A stretch of 64,000 nucleotides of DNA from NCBI GenBank assembly GCA_001627335.1, contig LUPK01000015.1, positions 27,860 to 91,859 on the forward strand. The letters are read 5' to 3'. Shown in pieces: positions 10,392-19,835 of this stretch (positions are counted from its first letter, which is position 1; each line of letters opens with the position of its first letter). Below the pieces are notes generated by a model. That model had not been told where the DNA came from. It was given only the letters and a program-made list of their open reading frames with translations, and ran no database searches. Made by a program: the position numbers and the translations under genes. The stretch is from Nocardioides sp. REDSEA-S33_B3 (lineage in GTDB: Bacteria; Actinomycetota; Actinomycetes; Propionibacteriales; Nocardioidaceae).

Positions 10392-11006
10392 CTACCGCTG
10401 TGCCACCCTGATCGCGAGCCCACACAAGGGCAGCGCCACGAGCACGACGGCCACCTGCCCGACCCAAGCCGGCCCAGCCACGAACGCCAGCGACACCACG
10501 TGCCCGAGCAGCGCGATCGGCACCCACCGCGCAATGACGTCGGTGCCGGCGCGCCACAGCGCGATCGCGAGCAGCAGCTCCCCGAGGTAGAACGCCCCGA
10601 CCCAGGCGAAGACGAAGGTCATCAGCCCGTTCTCCTCCGCGGCCGCCTCCAGCGCCGTCGCAGTCAGCGCCTCGGTGACGACGAGCGCCCGGAAGAAGAT
10701 CAGCAGCGCGGCATAGCCCGCCGTCCCGAGATATCCCACCGCCAGCACCACGCACGCCGCCATCGCCGTACGCCGCCCCCGGCCCTGCACCAACACGATG
10801 ATCGCCGGGAGCCCCAGGATCAGCCCGACGGAGGCGAGGAAGTACATGAACGCCCCGCCTAGCCACCGCCCGCCCTGCGCCTGCACGGTGCGGAACATGT
10901 CCTGGGTCGTGGCGCCGTCGGTCGTCAGCACCGTGGCCAGCAGCAGCGCCATCGCGCCGGCCACCAACGAGGCCGCGCTGACGGGCAGCCAGTCGTCGTT
11001 CCGCAT
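10392..11006 (-). CDS. Multi-pass membrane protein (DUF4386-like)
   Basis: 215-aa ORF with several hydrophobic segments; MRNDDW is the likely start. Confidence 0.55.
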   Translation of the reverse strand: MRNDDWLPVSAASLVAGAMALLLATVLTTDGATTQDMFRTVQAQGGRWLGGAFMYFLASVGLILGLPAIIVLVQGRGRRTAMAACVVLAVGYLGTAGYAALLIFFRALVVTEALTATALEAAAEENGLMTFVFAWVGAFYLGELLLAIALWRAGTDVIARWVPIALLGHVVSLAFVAGPAWVGQVAVVLVALPLCGLAIRVAQR

Positions 11007-11111
11007 GGGCGGACTGTGGCAGATCGCGGCCCCGCCCACGAGACCCGACGGGTATGGACCGGGTGACGAGCGTCCCAGCGCGGAAGCGTCACCACCTTTA
11101 CACTCGCGGCC

Positions 11112-11957
11112 GTGCGCCGTGCTCCCGGTTCGTCCTCCCCCGGCTTCTCCCCCGCTGTCGTCCTGGTCGTCCTCCTGGCGATCGTGGTCGTGGGTGGCAC
11201 CGCCTACGGCTACCAGCAGTGGCAGGACGACATCGCCGCTGCCACGGCGACCGACACCACGAACCCCGGCGCGTCCTCAGGCGGCGGTCTGCCCAGCGCC
11301 CCGTCGAGTGACGAGGCCAGCAAGGACGCAAAGGGCGGCAAGGGTGACGACGACAAGGCGGACCCTTACGAGCCGCCAACCTTCGACGTGCTGGAGCCGA
11401 CCGACAACCGGCCGCAGCCGGTCGTGCTGCTGGTGGGCGACGGGTACGCCGACGGACGCGGCGCCTCTAGTCCCAGCAACTCCTACGCCAGCTTGATCAG
11501 CAAGGAGCTCGGCTGGGACGTCCGGCTCGCCACCGCCCCGGGCGCCGGTTACCTGTCCGGCAACTCGCTGCTCGACCTGTTCACCGACTCGCCCGACTCG
11601 GTCGACCCGGACCTGGTGATCATCCAGGGCGGGTACGGCGGCGACGGCTCGAACGACGCCGCCAAGACAGCCATCGAGGAGCTCGACGCGGCCATCGCCG
11701 AGCGCTATCCCGACGCCGACGTCGTCGCAGTCAGCCCGTTCTGGCCGGGCACGCCCAACAAGCAGGCCGAGACCCGCGAGCGCACCGTCGCCCGCGCATG
11801 GCGGGAGGACCCCGACGTCCTGGTCCTGCGCCCCCAACCCGACGGCTGGTCCACCTTCGACACGGTCAACGGCGCACCAGACGACGCCGGCCACGAGCTC
11901 ATCGCCACCTCGATGATCGAGTCCTTCCGCGACTCAGGTCTGGCACCGACGAGGTAG
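11112..11957 (+). CDS. Membrane-anchored SGNH/GDSL hydrolase
   Basis: N-terminal TM segment; VVLLVGDGYADGRGASSPSNSYASLISKELGW; IQGGYGGDGSNDA. Confidence 0.7.
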   Translation: MRRAPGSSSPGFSPAVVLVVLLAIVVVGGTAYGYQQWQDDIAAATATDTTNPGASSGGGLPSAPSSDEASKDAKGGKGDDDKADPYEPPTFDVLEPTDNRPQPVVLLVGDGYADGRGASSPSNSYASLISKELGWDVRLATAPGAGYLSGNSLLDLFTDSPDSVDPDLVIIQGGYGGDGSNDAAKTAIEELDAAIAERYPDADVVAVSPFWPGTPNKQAETRERTVARAWREDPDVLVLRPQPDGWSTFDTVNGAPDDAGHELIATSMIESFRDSGLAPTR

Positions 11958-11986
11958 AACCTGGACCTCGTTCGGGCCTCGAGGTC

Positions 11987-13276
11987 TTACCTCTTGGGCT
12001 TCACAGCGAGGTGAACCGGGGCGGTGTATCCAGCAAGTCGGAGACTTACCGAGATTCCTCTACGCCCCAAGTGCCTCGCAGCCCTCTTCGTCAACCGAAC
12101 GCGCCCCTTCCAGACATGGTTGGCTGTCAATTCGATTCGCCCGGTCTTCAGCCGCATTTCCTTGACATCACCCCCCTCGCTCGACAGCAACAGTGTGGGC
12201 CACCCGCGGACTGGGGCATGAACGGACAGGCGCAGTTTGACCGTTCTCGTCCCACGACGAAGGACGGCAGATGGGACGACCGCTTGCGTGAAGCCGCGGA
12301 CAGTGACGAACGACGTCCGATTTTCAGCCCCTAGCCCGAGGACCACTGCTTGCCGATCCTGCAACTCGTGCCCGAGATGAATCGAGTCAGCCTCACCCTG
12401 CCATCCGGCGCCGATGATGCTGTGGCGGTCCGGAGCAACGAACGTCGAAGAGTGGGGGCTCTCGCTTGCTGGACGCGTGTTCACGAAGTTGCCGACGACA
12501 AGCCTTGAGGTGGCGCCAGTGGTCGCTTGCAAACAGGCAAGTCCCACCACCCGCGGCGTCGATGTCGGCGACGCGAACCCGAAGTCCCACGACCTGCCAT
12601 CCGCCACAGGCCGTGCCATGACCGGAGCGCCGTCCTCCGACTTCCACGATGGGGCGAGTCCGATCGTCCCGACGGGGCAGGCCACACTGCGGCTCGTCTC
12701 GCCTGGCTCCAGTCGCTGGTTCGGACCGGCGGTCACCTCGAGGTTGCCGCCACCAGATGTCTCACGGCGCAGACAGGTAGCTAGCAACTTGACTTGCGCC
12801 TGTCCTGAGGTGTTGTTGCGAACAGTCACTCGACGCTCACCAGGCAGCATCAGCGGGTCACCCACCACTTCAGTCACGACGACTTTGCGAAGGTCTTCGC
12901 CTTGGTCGACGTGCTGGACAAGGGGGCTGACGTCGCTCAGCAAGGCACCCTGAGGGCAGGTGATCGCCTCCGTCAAGGTTTGGCCTGCCTGCAGAGTCAC
13001 GTGACGATCCGCGCGCTGGTAATGGATGTGATCGTCGACTTGGTCGGCGGCCGCTTCCTCCGTGGGCCCGCGCTCGAACTGCAACACGACGCTGATCGGA
13101 CGGTCCACGCGAGCGATCTCAGAGGTGACGCTTTGTGCAAGCGATCCGATTGTTGCTGTGACCTGAACAGATGTGCTGTCTTGTTCCAGCAGGCTCGTCA
13201 CCAGCCACCCATCAGGACCAGTAGTCCCACCCAAACCGTTCGCCGACGACGAGGACGTCACCACACCAGGCGCCAA
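11987..13276 (-). CDS. Hypothetical protein, possibly the 3' half of a frameshifted surface protein
   Basis: 429-aa ORF with no signal peptide, overlapping the end of the exported ORF at 13258-13845. Confidence 0.5.
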   Translation of the reverse strand: MAPGVVTSSSSANGLGGTTGPDGWLVTSLLEQDSTSVQVTATIGSLAQSVTSEIARVDRPISVVLQFERGPTEEAAADQVDDHIHYQRADRHVTLQAGQTLTEAITCPQGALLSDVSPLVQHVDQGEDLRKVVVTEVVGDPLMLPGERRVTVRNNTSGQAQVKLLATCLRRETSGGGNLEVTAGPNQRLEPGETSRSVACPVGTIGLAPSWKSEDGAPVMARPVADGRSWDFGFASPTSTPRVVGLACLQATTGATSRLVVGNFVNTRPASESPHSSTFVAPDRHSIIGAGWQGEADSIHLGHELQDRQAVVLGLGAENRTSFVTVRGFTQAVVPSAVLRRGTRTVKLRLSVHAPVRGWPTLLLSSEGGDVKEMRLKTGRIELTANHVWKGRVRLTKRAARHLGRRGISVSLRLAGYTAPVHLAVKPKR

Positions 13277-13845
13277 CTCGGCACCAACTCCACCGGCGCC
13301 GACAAACTGAAGAAACCCGCCTGCTCCCCCACCGGAGTCGACTGACCACGACTCACCCCCAAAAACCGCGCGTCAGCAGGCACCACAGCCGAATACCGTC
13401 CCAACTCATCAGTAGAGGCGCCCCCAGCATCCGTCCCGTCGGAAAAACCAACCGACACCCCCACCAACGGAACCCCATCACCATCACGCACCACACCCGA
13501 GACAGTTGCGGATGTATCCACTCCTTCGACCCGGATCGGATTCCATCGCGAACCCTCGGGCGGGGTGAAGACGACATCGACGACCGACGAGGCCACCATG
13601 AGTGAGTAGGTCCCATCGGCAGTCACCGTCGACGAGCCCACCAGAGAGTTCCCATCAAGCGCTTGCACTTCGGTACCCGGCACGGTCCCTGTTTCACTCG
13701 GTGCGAAGATTCTGCCTGTCACCTGGTGCCAGGCCTGAGCACTGGCCGCAGGCGCCACGAGACCAAGCACCAACAACGCAGTCGCCGCCAGAGTGATTGA
13801 TCGCCTGGCGGCAGAATCGAAAACACGCGCACGCGTGAAGAACAT
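13258..13845 (-). CDS. Secreted protein with carboxypeptidase-regulatory-like domains
   Basis: Signal peptide; VSGVVRDGDGVPLVGVSVGFSDGT...STDELGRYSAVVP. Confidence 0.6.
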   Translation of the reverse strand: MFFTRARVFDSAARRSITLAATALLVLGLVAPAASAQAWHQVTGRIFAPSETGTVPGTEVQALDGNSLVGSSTVTADGTYSLMVASSVVDVVFTPPEGSRWNPIRVEGVDTSATVSGVVRDGDGVPLVGVSVGFSDGTDAGGASTDELGRYSAVVPADARFLGVSRGQSTPVGEQAGFFSLSAPVELVPSWRLVW

Positions 13846-14054
13846 GGCTGGCCCCCCAATGCCATCGCTGATCTGTCAGCGGTTTCATCATGGGTGGGCT
13901 TACGCAACTCGCGAAAGCAGTTCCTGAGAAAATGCTTTACTGTCTAGAGCGCCTCTCCCATCCCAAACGCTCGGTCGGAGGGATTCACCATGCGTGGTTG
14001 AGACTCGCACGCCTACTCGCGTCCGCTAAGTAGACAAGCGAGCAGGGACGACGC

Positions 14055-15032
14055 CTAACCGACCTCGCGCAGGTCAGCCGCGTGCTCGCGGTACCACGCG
14101 ACGGTGGACTCCAGTCCCTCTCGCATGCCGATCGAGGCCTCCCAGCCGGCGTCCCGAAGCTTGCTGACGTCGAGCAGCTTCTGCGGGGTGCCGTCGGGCT
14201 TCGAGGTGTCCCAGTGGGTCTCACCCTCGAACCCCACGACGGAGGCGACGGTCTCGGCGATCTCCTTGATCGTCGAGTCGCGGCCGGTGCCGACGTTGAC
14301 CTGCTGCGGCCCGTCGAAGTGCTCCATCAGGTGCAGACACGCAGCGGCCATGTCGTCGACATGTAGGAACTCCCGCCGGGGGGAGCCGGTCCCCCAGTTC
14401 GTCACTGACTCCGCGCCCGAGGCACGGGCCTCGTCGTAGCGCCGGATCAACGCCGGCAGCACGTGGCTGCCGGTGGGCGAGAAGTTGTCGCCGGGGCCGT
14501 AGAGGTTGGTCGGCATCGCCGAGATCCACGGAAGCCCGTACTGGCGTCGCACGGCTTGGACCCCGAGGATGCCGGCGATCTTCGCGATCGCGTAGGCGTC
14601 GTTCGTCGGCTCAAGGTGTCCCGTGAGCAGAGAGTCCTCGTGAATCGGCTGAGGCGCCATGCGTGGATAGATGCACGATGACCCGAGGAAAAGCAGCCGC
14701 TCGGTCCGCACTTCCAACGCCGCATCCATGACGTTGGTCTGGATGCGCAGGTTGTCGGACAGGAAGTCGACCGGGTAGGTGTTGTTGGCCAAAATGCCGC
14801 CGACCTTAGCTGCGGCGAGCACGACGTAGCGCGGTCGCGTCTCGGCGAAGAAGTCGAAGACCGCCTCGCGGTCACGCAGGTCCAGCTCGCCGGAGCGACG
14901 GCCGACGAGAGAGTTGAAGCCCTCGCCCTCCAGCTTGCGCCAAATCGCGGAGCCGACCAGACCACGGTGCCCAGCGATGAACGTTGTGGCGTCGCGGTCC
15001 AGCGGACGGGGCTCGAAGGCCCCCTCAGACAC
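14055..15032 (-). CDS. fcl: GDP-L-fucose synthase
   Basis: [18 protein letters not shown]...[16 protein letters not shown]...[23 protein letters not shown]. Confidence 0.93.
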   Translation of the reverse strand: MSEGAFEPRPLDRDATTFIAGHRGLVGSAIWRKLEGEGFNSLVGRRSGELDLRDREAVFDFFAETRPRYVVLAAAKVGGILANNTYPVDFLSDNLRIQTNVMDAALEVRTERLLFLGSSCIYPRMAPQPIHEDSLLTGHLEPTNDAYAIAKIAGILGVQAVRRQYGLPWISAMPTNLYGPGDNFSPTGSHVLPALIRRYDEARASGAESVTNWGTGSPRREFLHVDDMAAACLHLMEHFDGPQQVNVGTGRDSTIKEIAETVASVVGFEGETHWDTSKPDGTPQKLLDVSKLRDAGWEASIGMREGLESTVAWYREHAADLREVG

Positions 15033-16077
15033 CGGTGATCCCCGGGTTGCCGACCTTCGGCCAGCCCTCGAGCGCCACCTGGTCGTACCACGGCCGGCCC
15101 TCGTGCTCGAGCGCGGCGATATCGGCGTCCACCATGATCCGAGCCAGTTCGTCGGTCTGGACGCTCGCCTTCCAACCGAGCTTGGCCTCGGCCTTCGACG
15201 CGTCACCGATGAGGGCGTCGACCTCGGTGGGGCGCAGGTAGCGCTCGTCGAAGCGGACGTGCTTCTCCCAGTCCAGACCGGCGTGCTCGAACGCGGTGAC
15301 CACGAAGTCGCGTACGGTGAAGTTGCCGCCGGTGGCCAGCACGAAGTCATCCGGCTCGTCGGCCTGCAGCATCCGCCACATGCCCTCGACGTACTCGGGC
15401 GCGTAGCCCCAGTCGCGGACGGCGTCGAGGTTGCCGAGGTAGACGTGGTCCTCCAAGCCGGCCTTGATACGGGCGACCGCGCGGGTGATCTTGCGAGTCA
15501 CGAAGGTCTCGCCGCGGCGGGGGGACTCGTGGTTGAAGAGGATGCCGTTGACGGCGAAGGTGCCGTAGCCCTCGCGATAGTTCTTGGTCACCCAGTAGGC
15601 GTAGACCTTGGCCGCACCGTAGGGCGAACGCGGGTAGAACGGCGTCTCCTCATTCTGAGGCGGCGGCGTCGCGCCGAACATCTCCGAGCTCGAGGCCTGG
15701 TAGTAGCGGCAGTCGACGCCAGCCAGGCGAACCGCCTCGAGGAGACGCATGGCACCGACCCCGGTGGTGTCACCCGTGTGCTCCGGCTCGTCGAAGCTGA
15801 CCCGGACGTGTGACTGGGCTGCGAGGTTGTAGACCTCGGTGGGCTGGATCTCGTGCATCAGGGTGACGAGGCGGGCGCCGTCCGAGAGGTCGCCGTAGTG
15901 CAGGAACAATTTCGCCTCATCGGAGTGCGGGTCCTGGTAAAGGTGGTCGATCCGCGAGGTGTTGAACGTGGAGGCCCGGCGGATGAGCCCGTGCACCTCG
16001 TAGCCCTTGCCGAGCAGCAGCTCGGCCAGGTAGGAGCCGTCCTGGCCGGTGATGCCGGTGATGAGTGCGCGTCGCAT
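15025..16077 (-). CDS. gmd: GDP-mannose 4,6-dehydratase
   Basis: [33 protein letters not shown]...[10 protein letters not shown]...[21 protein letters not shown]. Confidence 0.95.
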   Translation of the reverse strand: MRRALITGITGQDGSYLAELLLGKGYEVHGLIRRASTFNTSRIDHLYQDPHSDEAKLFLHYGDLSDGARLVTLMHEIQPTEVYNLAAQSHVRVSFDEPEHTGDTTGVGAMRLLEAVRLAGVDCRYYQASSSEMFGATPPPQNEETPFYPRSPYGAAKVYAYWVTKNYREGYGTFAVNGILFNHESPRRGETFVTRKITRAVARIKAGLEDHVYLGNLDAVRDWGYAPEYVEGMWRMLQADEPDDFVLATGGNFTVRDFVVTAFEHAGLDWEKHVRFDERYLRPTEVDALIGDASKAEAKLGWKASVQTDELARIMVDADIAALEHEGRPWYDQVALEGWPKVGNPGITGV

Positions 16078-16246
16078 CGATGTTCCCTTCAGAGTTTCCG
16101 AACTGCCCGGAGGCTATCGGACCTCTTTAACGTCACCCACCGGCCGGGTGTCCGCCGTGTAACGATCCGCTGCCTCCCGCCGGTCGAGACGCGAGCGGAT
16201 GAGCCACCCCCACCGGTCGAGGTGCGAGCGAGGGGCGCCTCGACGC

Positions 16247-18835
16247 TCAGCGGATCTTGAACGGCGTGTCACTGACGTCGTAGAAGTAGTTCCCCCGCGC
16301 CTCGACCATCACCCACGCCGCGTCGGCGGTGATGCCGGCCGGCAACCGGACCTTCTTCTTCCCGTCGTTGCGGGTGTTGTTGGCCAGCACGGTGCCCCAG
16401 GTCTGTCCGTCGTCGGTGGACAACCGGATGCGGACCTTGCGGGCCAACTCCTTGGTTCCGTTGACCTTCCAGCGCACGCCGATCTTCTGCCCAGCGTGCT
16501 CGGTGCGACCGCTGTACTGCGAGCGCAGGAGGAAGGGGCCGGCCGAGCGCTGCACCTTGATGGCGACGTCGGCGTAGGACGTGCCCCCGCCGACCGGGTT
16601 CCCGTCGCGCGACGTGAGCCGGAAGTGCATGGTCCGTCGGCCGATGTGCGCGGCCCCTCGGTACTGCCCGGTCGGGAGGAACTCCGAGTAGCAGTCCAGC
16701 ACCTTGTCCCGGGCGGAGCTCCCGGAGACCCCGGGGCACTTGCCGGTCTTGGCGTTGGTGCGACCGCGCAGTACCTGCTCGAGGTCGGGGAACCATCGGG
16801 TGGGCTCGGTCGAAGCGGTGTTCTGCCCGGGCGAGGGGCTTTCGAGGGCACCGCTGCCGGTGACGCGCGCGTTGTCGCCGAACTGGCGGAACAACGGGCC
16901 GAACACCTTGCTGTTGTTGAACAGTGCCGTGCCGATGCCTGGGTCGTCCTGCTCCCAGGAGTAGGTCATCGGGTCGCCGTCAGGGTCGGTGGCCGACCCG
17001 CGGAGCGTGAAGGGCGTGCGAACCGGGATCGTCTTCCGCGCAGGCGCCGCGACGACAGGCCGCAGGTTGCCGGAGGCCTCCGCCTCGCCACCGTTCCGGG
17101 CCGGGCCACCCCGTGCGACCTCGACGACCTCGGCTTCCACTCCGGGTCCACCCGTGGCGACCAGCTCCGGGCGGTCCTGTCGGACTCCGCCCACATCCGG
17201 CTCGAGGCTGGAGGCGTAGACGATCTGGAACCCAGCGTCCGAGGGCTGTCCCGGGGCGGCCGCGGACGAGGAGACCTGCCCGAGGTAGGGGTCGTAGTCC
17301 CATCGGGCGACCCGGACATCACTGCCCACCAGGTCGCCGACCGCGGACTGGACGGCCGCCCGGGTGTAGCCCGTCCCACGGGTGAGGGTCGTGCTCTTCT
17401 CACCCAGGCTCAGGGTCACGGTGTCCCCGTCGGTGACGAAACCGCTGAGCGAGACCTGCTGGACCTCGACCACGTCCACTTGGTCGCCGCCTACGTAGCT
17501 CCCGATCTCCTCGATGGAGTGCTGGGAGAAGTACGGGTCGGTGTGCGGCTGCAGGTCGTCGGCTCCGCAGATGCCGGCGTAGGCCATGACCGAGGAACCG
17601 GAGCCGGGCTCGACGGAGGCGTCGGAGCCGTTGGCGCCGCAGAAGTCGCCCGCCCCGTTGAACGTGTGCTCGGCGGAGAACTGGTGACCGATCTCGTGGG
17701 CGACGTAGTCGATGTAGAAGACATCACCGCGCGGCTGGGTGAGCCCGGTGCAGCCACCGCCGGCGTAGTCGCGCCCGGCGACGCCCAGCCACGCCACTCC
17801 TCCGCCGTCGACGCCCAGCGTCAGGTGACCCACGTCGTACGCCGAAGCGCCGATGAGGTTCGCCAGCACGAGCCTCGTCCGCCCGAGCGTGTCGGTCCCG
17901 CACCGGCCGAGCATCCCCTCGCTGTCCTCGATGGCGTCGTCGAAGCAGGGCGCGGACCCACAGGGCCCGTCAGGGCCAATCGCCTTCGCGTCGGAGTCGA
18001 GGTTGAGCTCCTCGGAGTCCTCGACCAGCAGGAAGCGGATGGCGTGGTCGTCGTTGTAGATTTGGTTGAGCCGGGTGACGAGCGCGACCTTCGCCGCCAG
18101 CACGTTCTCGCTGCCCCAGTAGTCGGCGTACGTCGGGTCGTTCAGCAACGCCAGCCGGTACGTCCGACGCACCACCTGCCCCTGAGGTGGTCGAGCAGCC
18201 GAACTGGGCTGGTCGAGGTGCGAGCGAAGCGAGCCACGAGACCCCTCGGGCACCAGAACATCGACCGGTGGTCGAGCAGCGACGGCCGTCTGACGGCCCG
18301 AGCGAGCGTCGAGACCACCCACCGCAACGACATGCCGAGCGCCACCGGACGTCCCAGCCGGCTCGACCACCCACTCCTGGGCCCCGCGCACGGACGCCGA
18401 CACTCCAAGTGGCGTCACCGCCACGGAGACCGTGGTGGTCGGGTCGCCCACCGATCGCCCGGCATAGGCGGCGAGTTCCGGGTGACGCTCAGCCAGTCGC
18501 GGCTCCATCACCTCGACCGGCTGGACCTCGAACTCCACGACGTCACCACCTGGGGCGGGCAGCTCCAGTAGATCCCCGCGCAGGTCGCGCTTCACCACCC
18601 GTTGATCGACGCGCACCACCTCACCGTCCCCGAGGCCGGTCGAGTCCGACAGCCCGGATGGTCGAGCAGCAAGGAGCGCCAGCGACGAGCGAGCGTCGAG
18701 ACCATCCTCCGCGAGTTCAGCGGCGACGGCCACCGAGGCCTGAGCGTCATCGAGACCCGGTGACGCAGGCACGGCCGCAACCGCCGGCGCCCCGACAACG
18801 GACGCGGCCAGGACAGCGACAACCAGTCGCCGCAC
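16247..18835 (-). CDS. Secreted zinc metalloprotease (HEIGHQFSAEHTF; reprolysin-like)
   Basis: Signal peptide; VAHEIGHQFSAEHTFNGAGDFCG; N-terminal region contains peptides encoded by dispersed repeats (GLDARSSLALLAARPSG). Confidence 0.8.
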   Translation of the reverse strand: MRRLVVAVLAASVVGAPAVAAVPASPGLDDAQASVAVAAELAEDGLDARSSLALLAARPSGLSDSTGLGDGEVVRVDQRVVKRDLRGDLLELPAPGGDVVEFEVQPVEVMEPRLAERHPELAAYAGRSVGDPTTTVSVAVTPLGVSASVRGAQEWVVEPAGTSGGARHVVAVGGLDARSGRQTAVAARPPVDVLVPEGSRGSLRSHLDQPSSAARPPQGQVVRRTYRLALLNDPTYADYWGSENVLAAKVALVTRLNQIYNDDHAIRFLLVEDSEELNLDSDAKAIGPDGPCGSAPCFDDAIEDSEGMLGRCGTDTLGRTRLVLANLIGASAYDVGHLTLGVDGGGVAWLGVAGRDYAGGGCTGLTQPRGDVFYIDYVAHEIGHQFSAEHTFNGAGDFCGANGSDASVEPGSGSSVMAYAGICGADDLQPHTDPYFSQHSIEEIGSYVGGDQVDVVEVQQVSLSGFVTDGDTVTLSLGEKSTTLTRGTGYTRAAVQSAVGDLVGSDVRVARWDYDPYLGQVSSSAAAPGQPSDAGFQIVYASSLEPDVGGVRQDRPELVATGGPGVEAEVVEVARGGPARNGGEAEASGNLRPVVAAPARKTIPVRTPFTLRGSATDPDGDPMTYSWEQDDPGIGTALFNNSKVFGPLFRQFGDNARVTGSGALESPSPGQNTASTEPTRWFPDLEQVLRGRTNAKTGKCPGVSGSSARDKVLDCYSEFLPTGQYRGAAHIGRRTMHFRLTSRDGNPVGGGTSYADVAIKVQRSAGPFLLRSQYSGRTEHAGQKIGVRWKVNGTKELARKVRIRLSTDDGQTWGTVLANNTRNDGKKKVRLPAGITADAAWVMVEARGNYFYDVSDTPFKIR
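18184..18319. repeat. Dispersed palindromic repeats inside the metalloprotease ORF (18211-18243, 18267-18319)
   Basis: GGTCGAGGTGCGAGCGAAGCGAGCCACGAGACC and GGTGGTCGAGCAGCG...GCGAGCGTCGAGACCACC. Confidence 0.85.
18656..18708. repeat. Dispersed palindromic repeat inside the metalloprotease ORF
   Basis: GGATGGTCGAGCAGCAAGGAGCGCCAGCGACGAGCGAGCGTCGAGACCATCC. Confidence 0.9.
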
Positions 18836-18837
18836 GC

Positions 18838-19521
18838 TCAGCCCCCGAGCGCCCAGCGCCCGAAGAGGGTGCCGGAGTCTTCCAGCAGCATGGTCAGCTC
18901 GAGCGGCACGTTGATGGGCGCACCCTCGGTCGTCCGCGGATAGGCGCCAGCCACGAGGCGCGGCACCGTGGTGGCGGCGACCTCGTCGACGCAGCCTTGG
19001 AAGACCATGTCCCGCGACAGGTGCGGCCCGCCCTCGCAGAGCTGAGACATCCAGCCGCGCTCGGCGAGTGTGGCCTTCAGTTGCGGCAGGTCGACCCGGT
19101 GGGAGCCGAGCTCCAGGATGTGGTCGTCGCCCAGGATTTCCCGTGCCGCCGGCAGCCCGTCGGAACGAGAGCAGGTAGCCAGGTGGACCGACCCGGCCGG
19201 CGCCCCTTGGAGCGACTCGGGCACCTGGGCCTTGCGTGACACCAGCACGATCGGCACGTCGGTGGGTGCGTACTTCTCTGCCTTGGCGGTGCCGGCTCCC
19301 ACGATGATCACGTCGGCCAGCGAGCGCAGCGCCTGGAAGACGCGCTGGTCGGCCGCGTTGTTGATCGAGGCAGTACGTGCGTCGTCGCCGGTGGCAGAGC
19401 CGTCCACGGTGCTCACCATGCCCACCCTCAGCCAGGGCTGCCCTGCCGGCGGAGCGTAGAGCTCGGCCAGGTCCGCGTCGGTGATGTTCTCGTTCGGCGT
19501 TGCGCCGGTCAGGACTCGCAT
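18838..19521 (-). CDS. Pyrimidine reductase family protein (RibD-C), second copy
   Basis: RVGMVSTVDGSATGDDARTASINN...ADVIIVGAGTAKAEKY...LCEGGPHLSRDM. Confidence 0.8.
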   Translation of the reverse strand: MRVLTGATPNENITDADLAELYAPPAGQPWLRVGMVSTVDGSATGDDARTASINNAADQRVFQALRSLADVIIVGAGTAKAEKYAPTDVPIVLVSRKAQVPESLQGAPAGSVHLATCSRSDGLPAAREILGDDHILELGSHRVDLPQLKATLAERGWMSQLCEGGPHLSRDMVFQGCVDEVAATTVPRLVAGAYPRTTEGAPINVPLELTMLLEDSGTLFGRWALGG

Positions 19522-19835
19522 CGTTACCTCGTCACCCGGTTGAAGACGGCGGGGTCTCCCGCTGGCCCCTAGGTTCGCACCCCGGTGTCACGCCGCGCGG
19601 CACCACCCCCGCTCGAATCGGTACAGACCAGCGGACGAGCCCTTCGGGAGGACGAGGACCCAGTGCTGCCAGGACTCGCGAGGCTGCACCCTCAGTGTTC
19701 AATCACGCGTAACACGGACGAGATGCACCGCAGAGTGAAGAGAAGTAAAGTCAGGCGTCGCGTCCGGTCGGGCGGACCACAATCCAGCCCCTCATCGTCG
19801 AGGGGGTAGCAATACCACGCCGCACGCGCGGAAGC

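Noticed and set aside
16199-18571. 790-aa plus-strand ORF
   Set aside because: Antisense to the second metalloprotease, which has a clear signal peptide and HExxH motif; no recognisable domain in the antisense frame.
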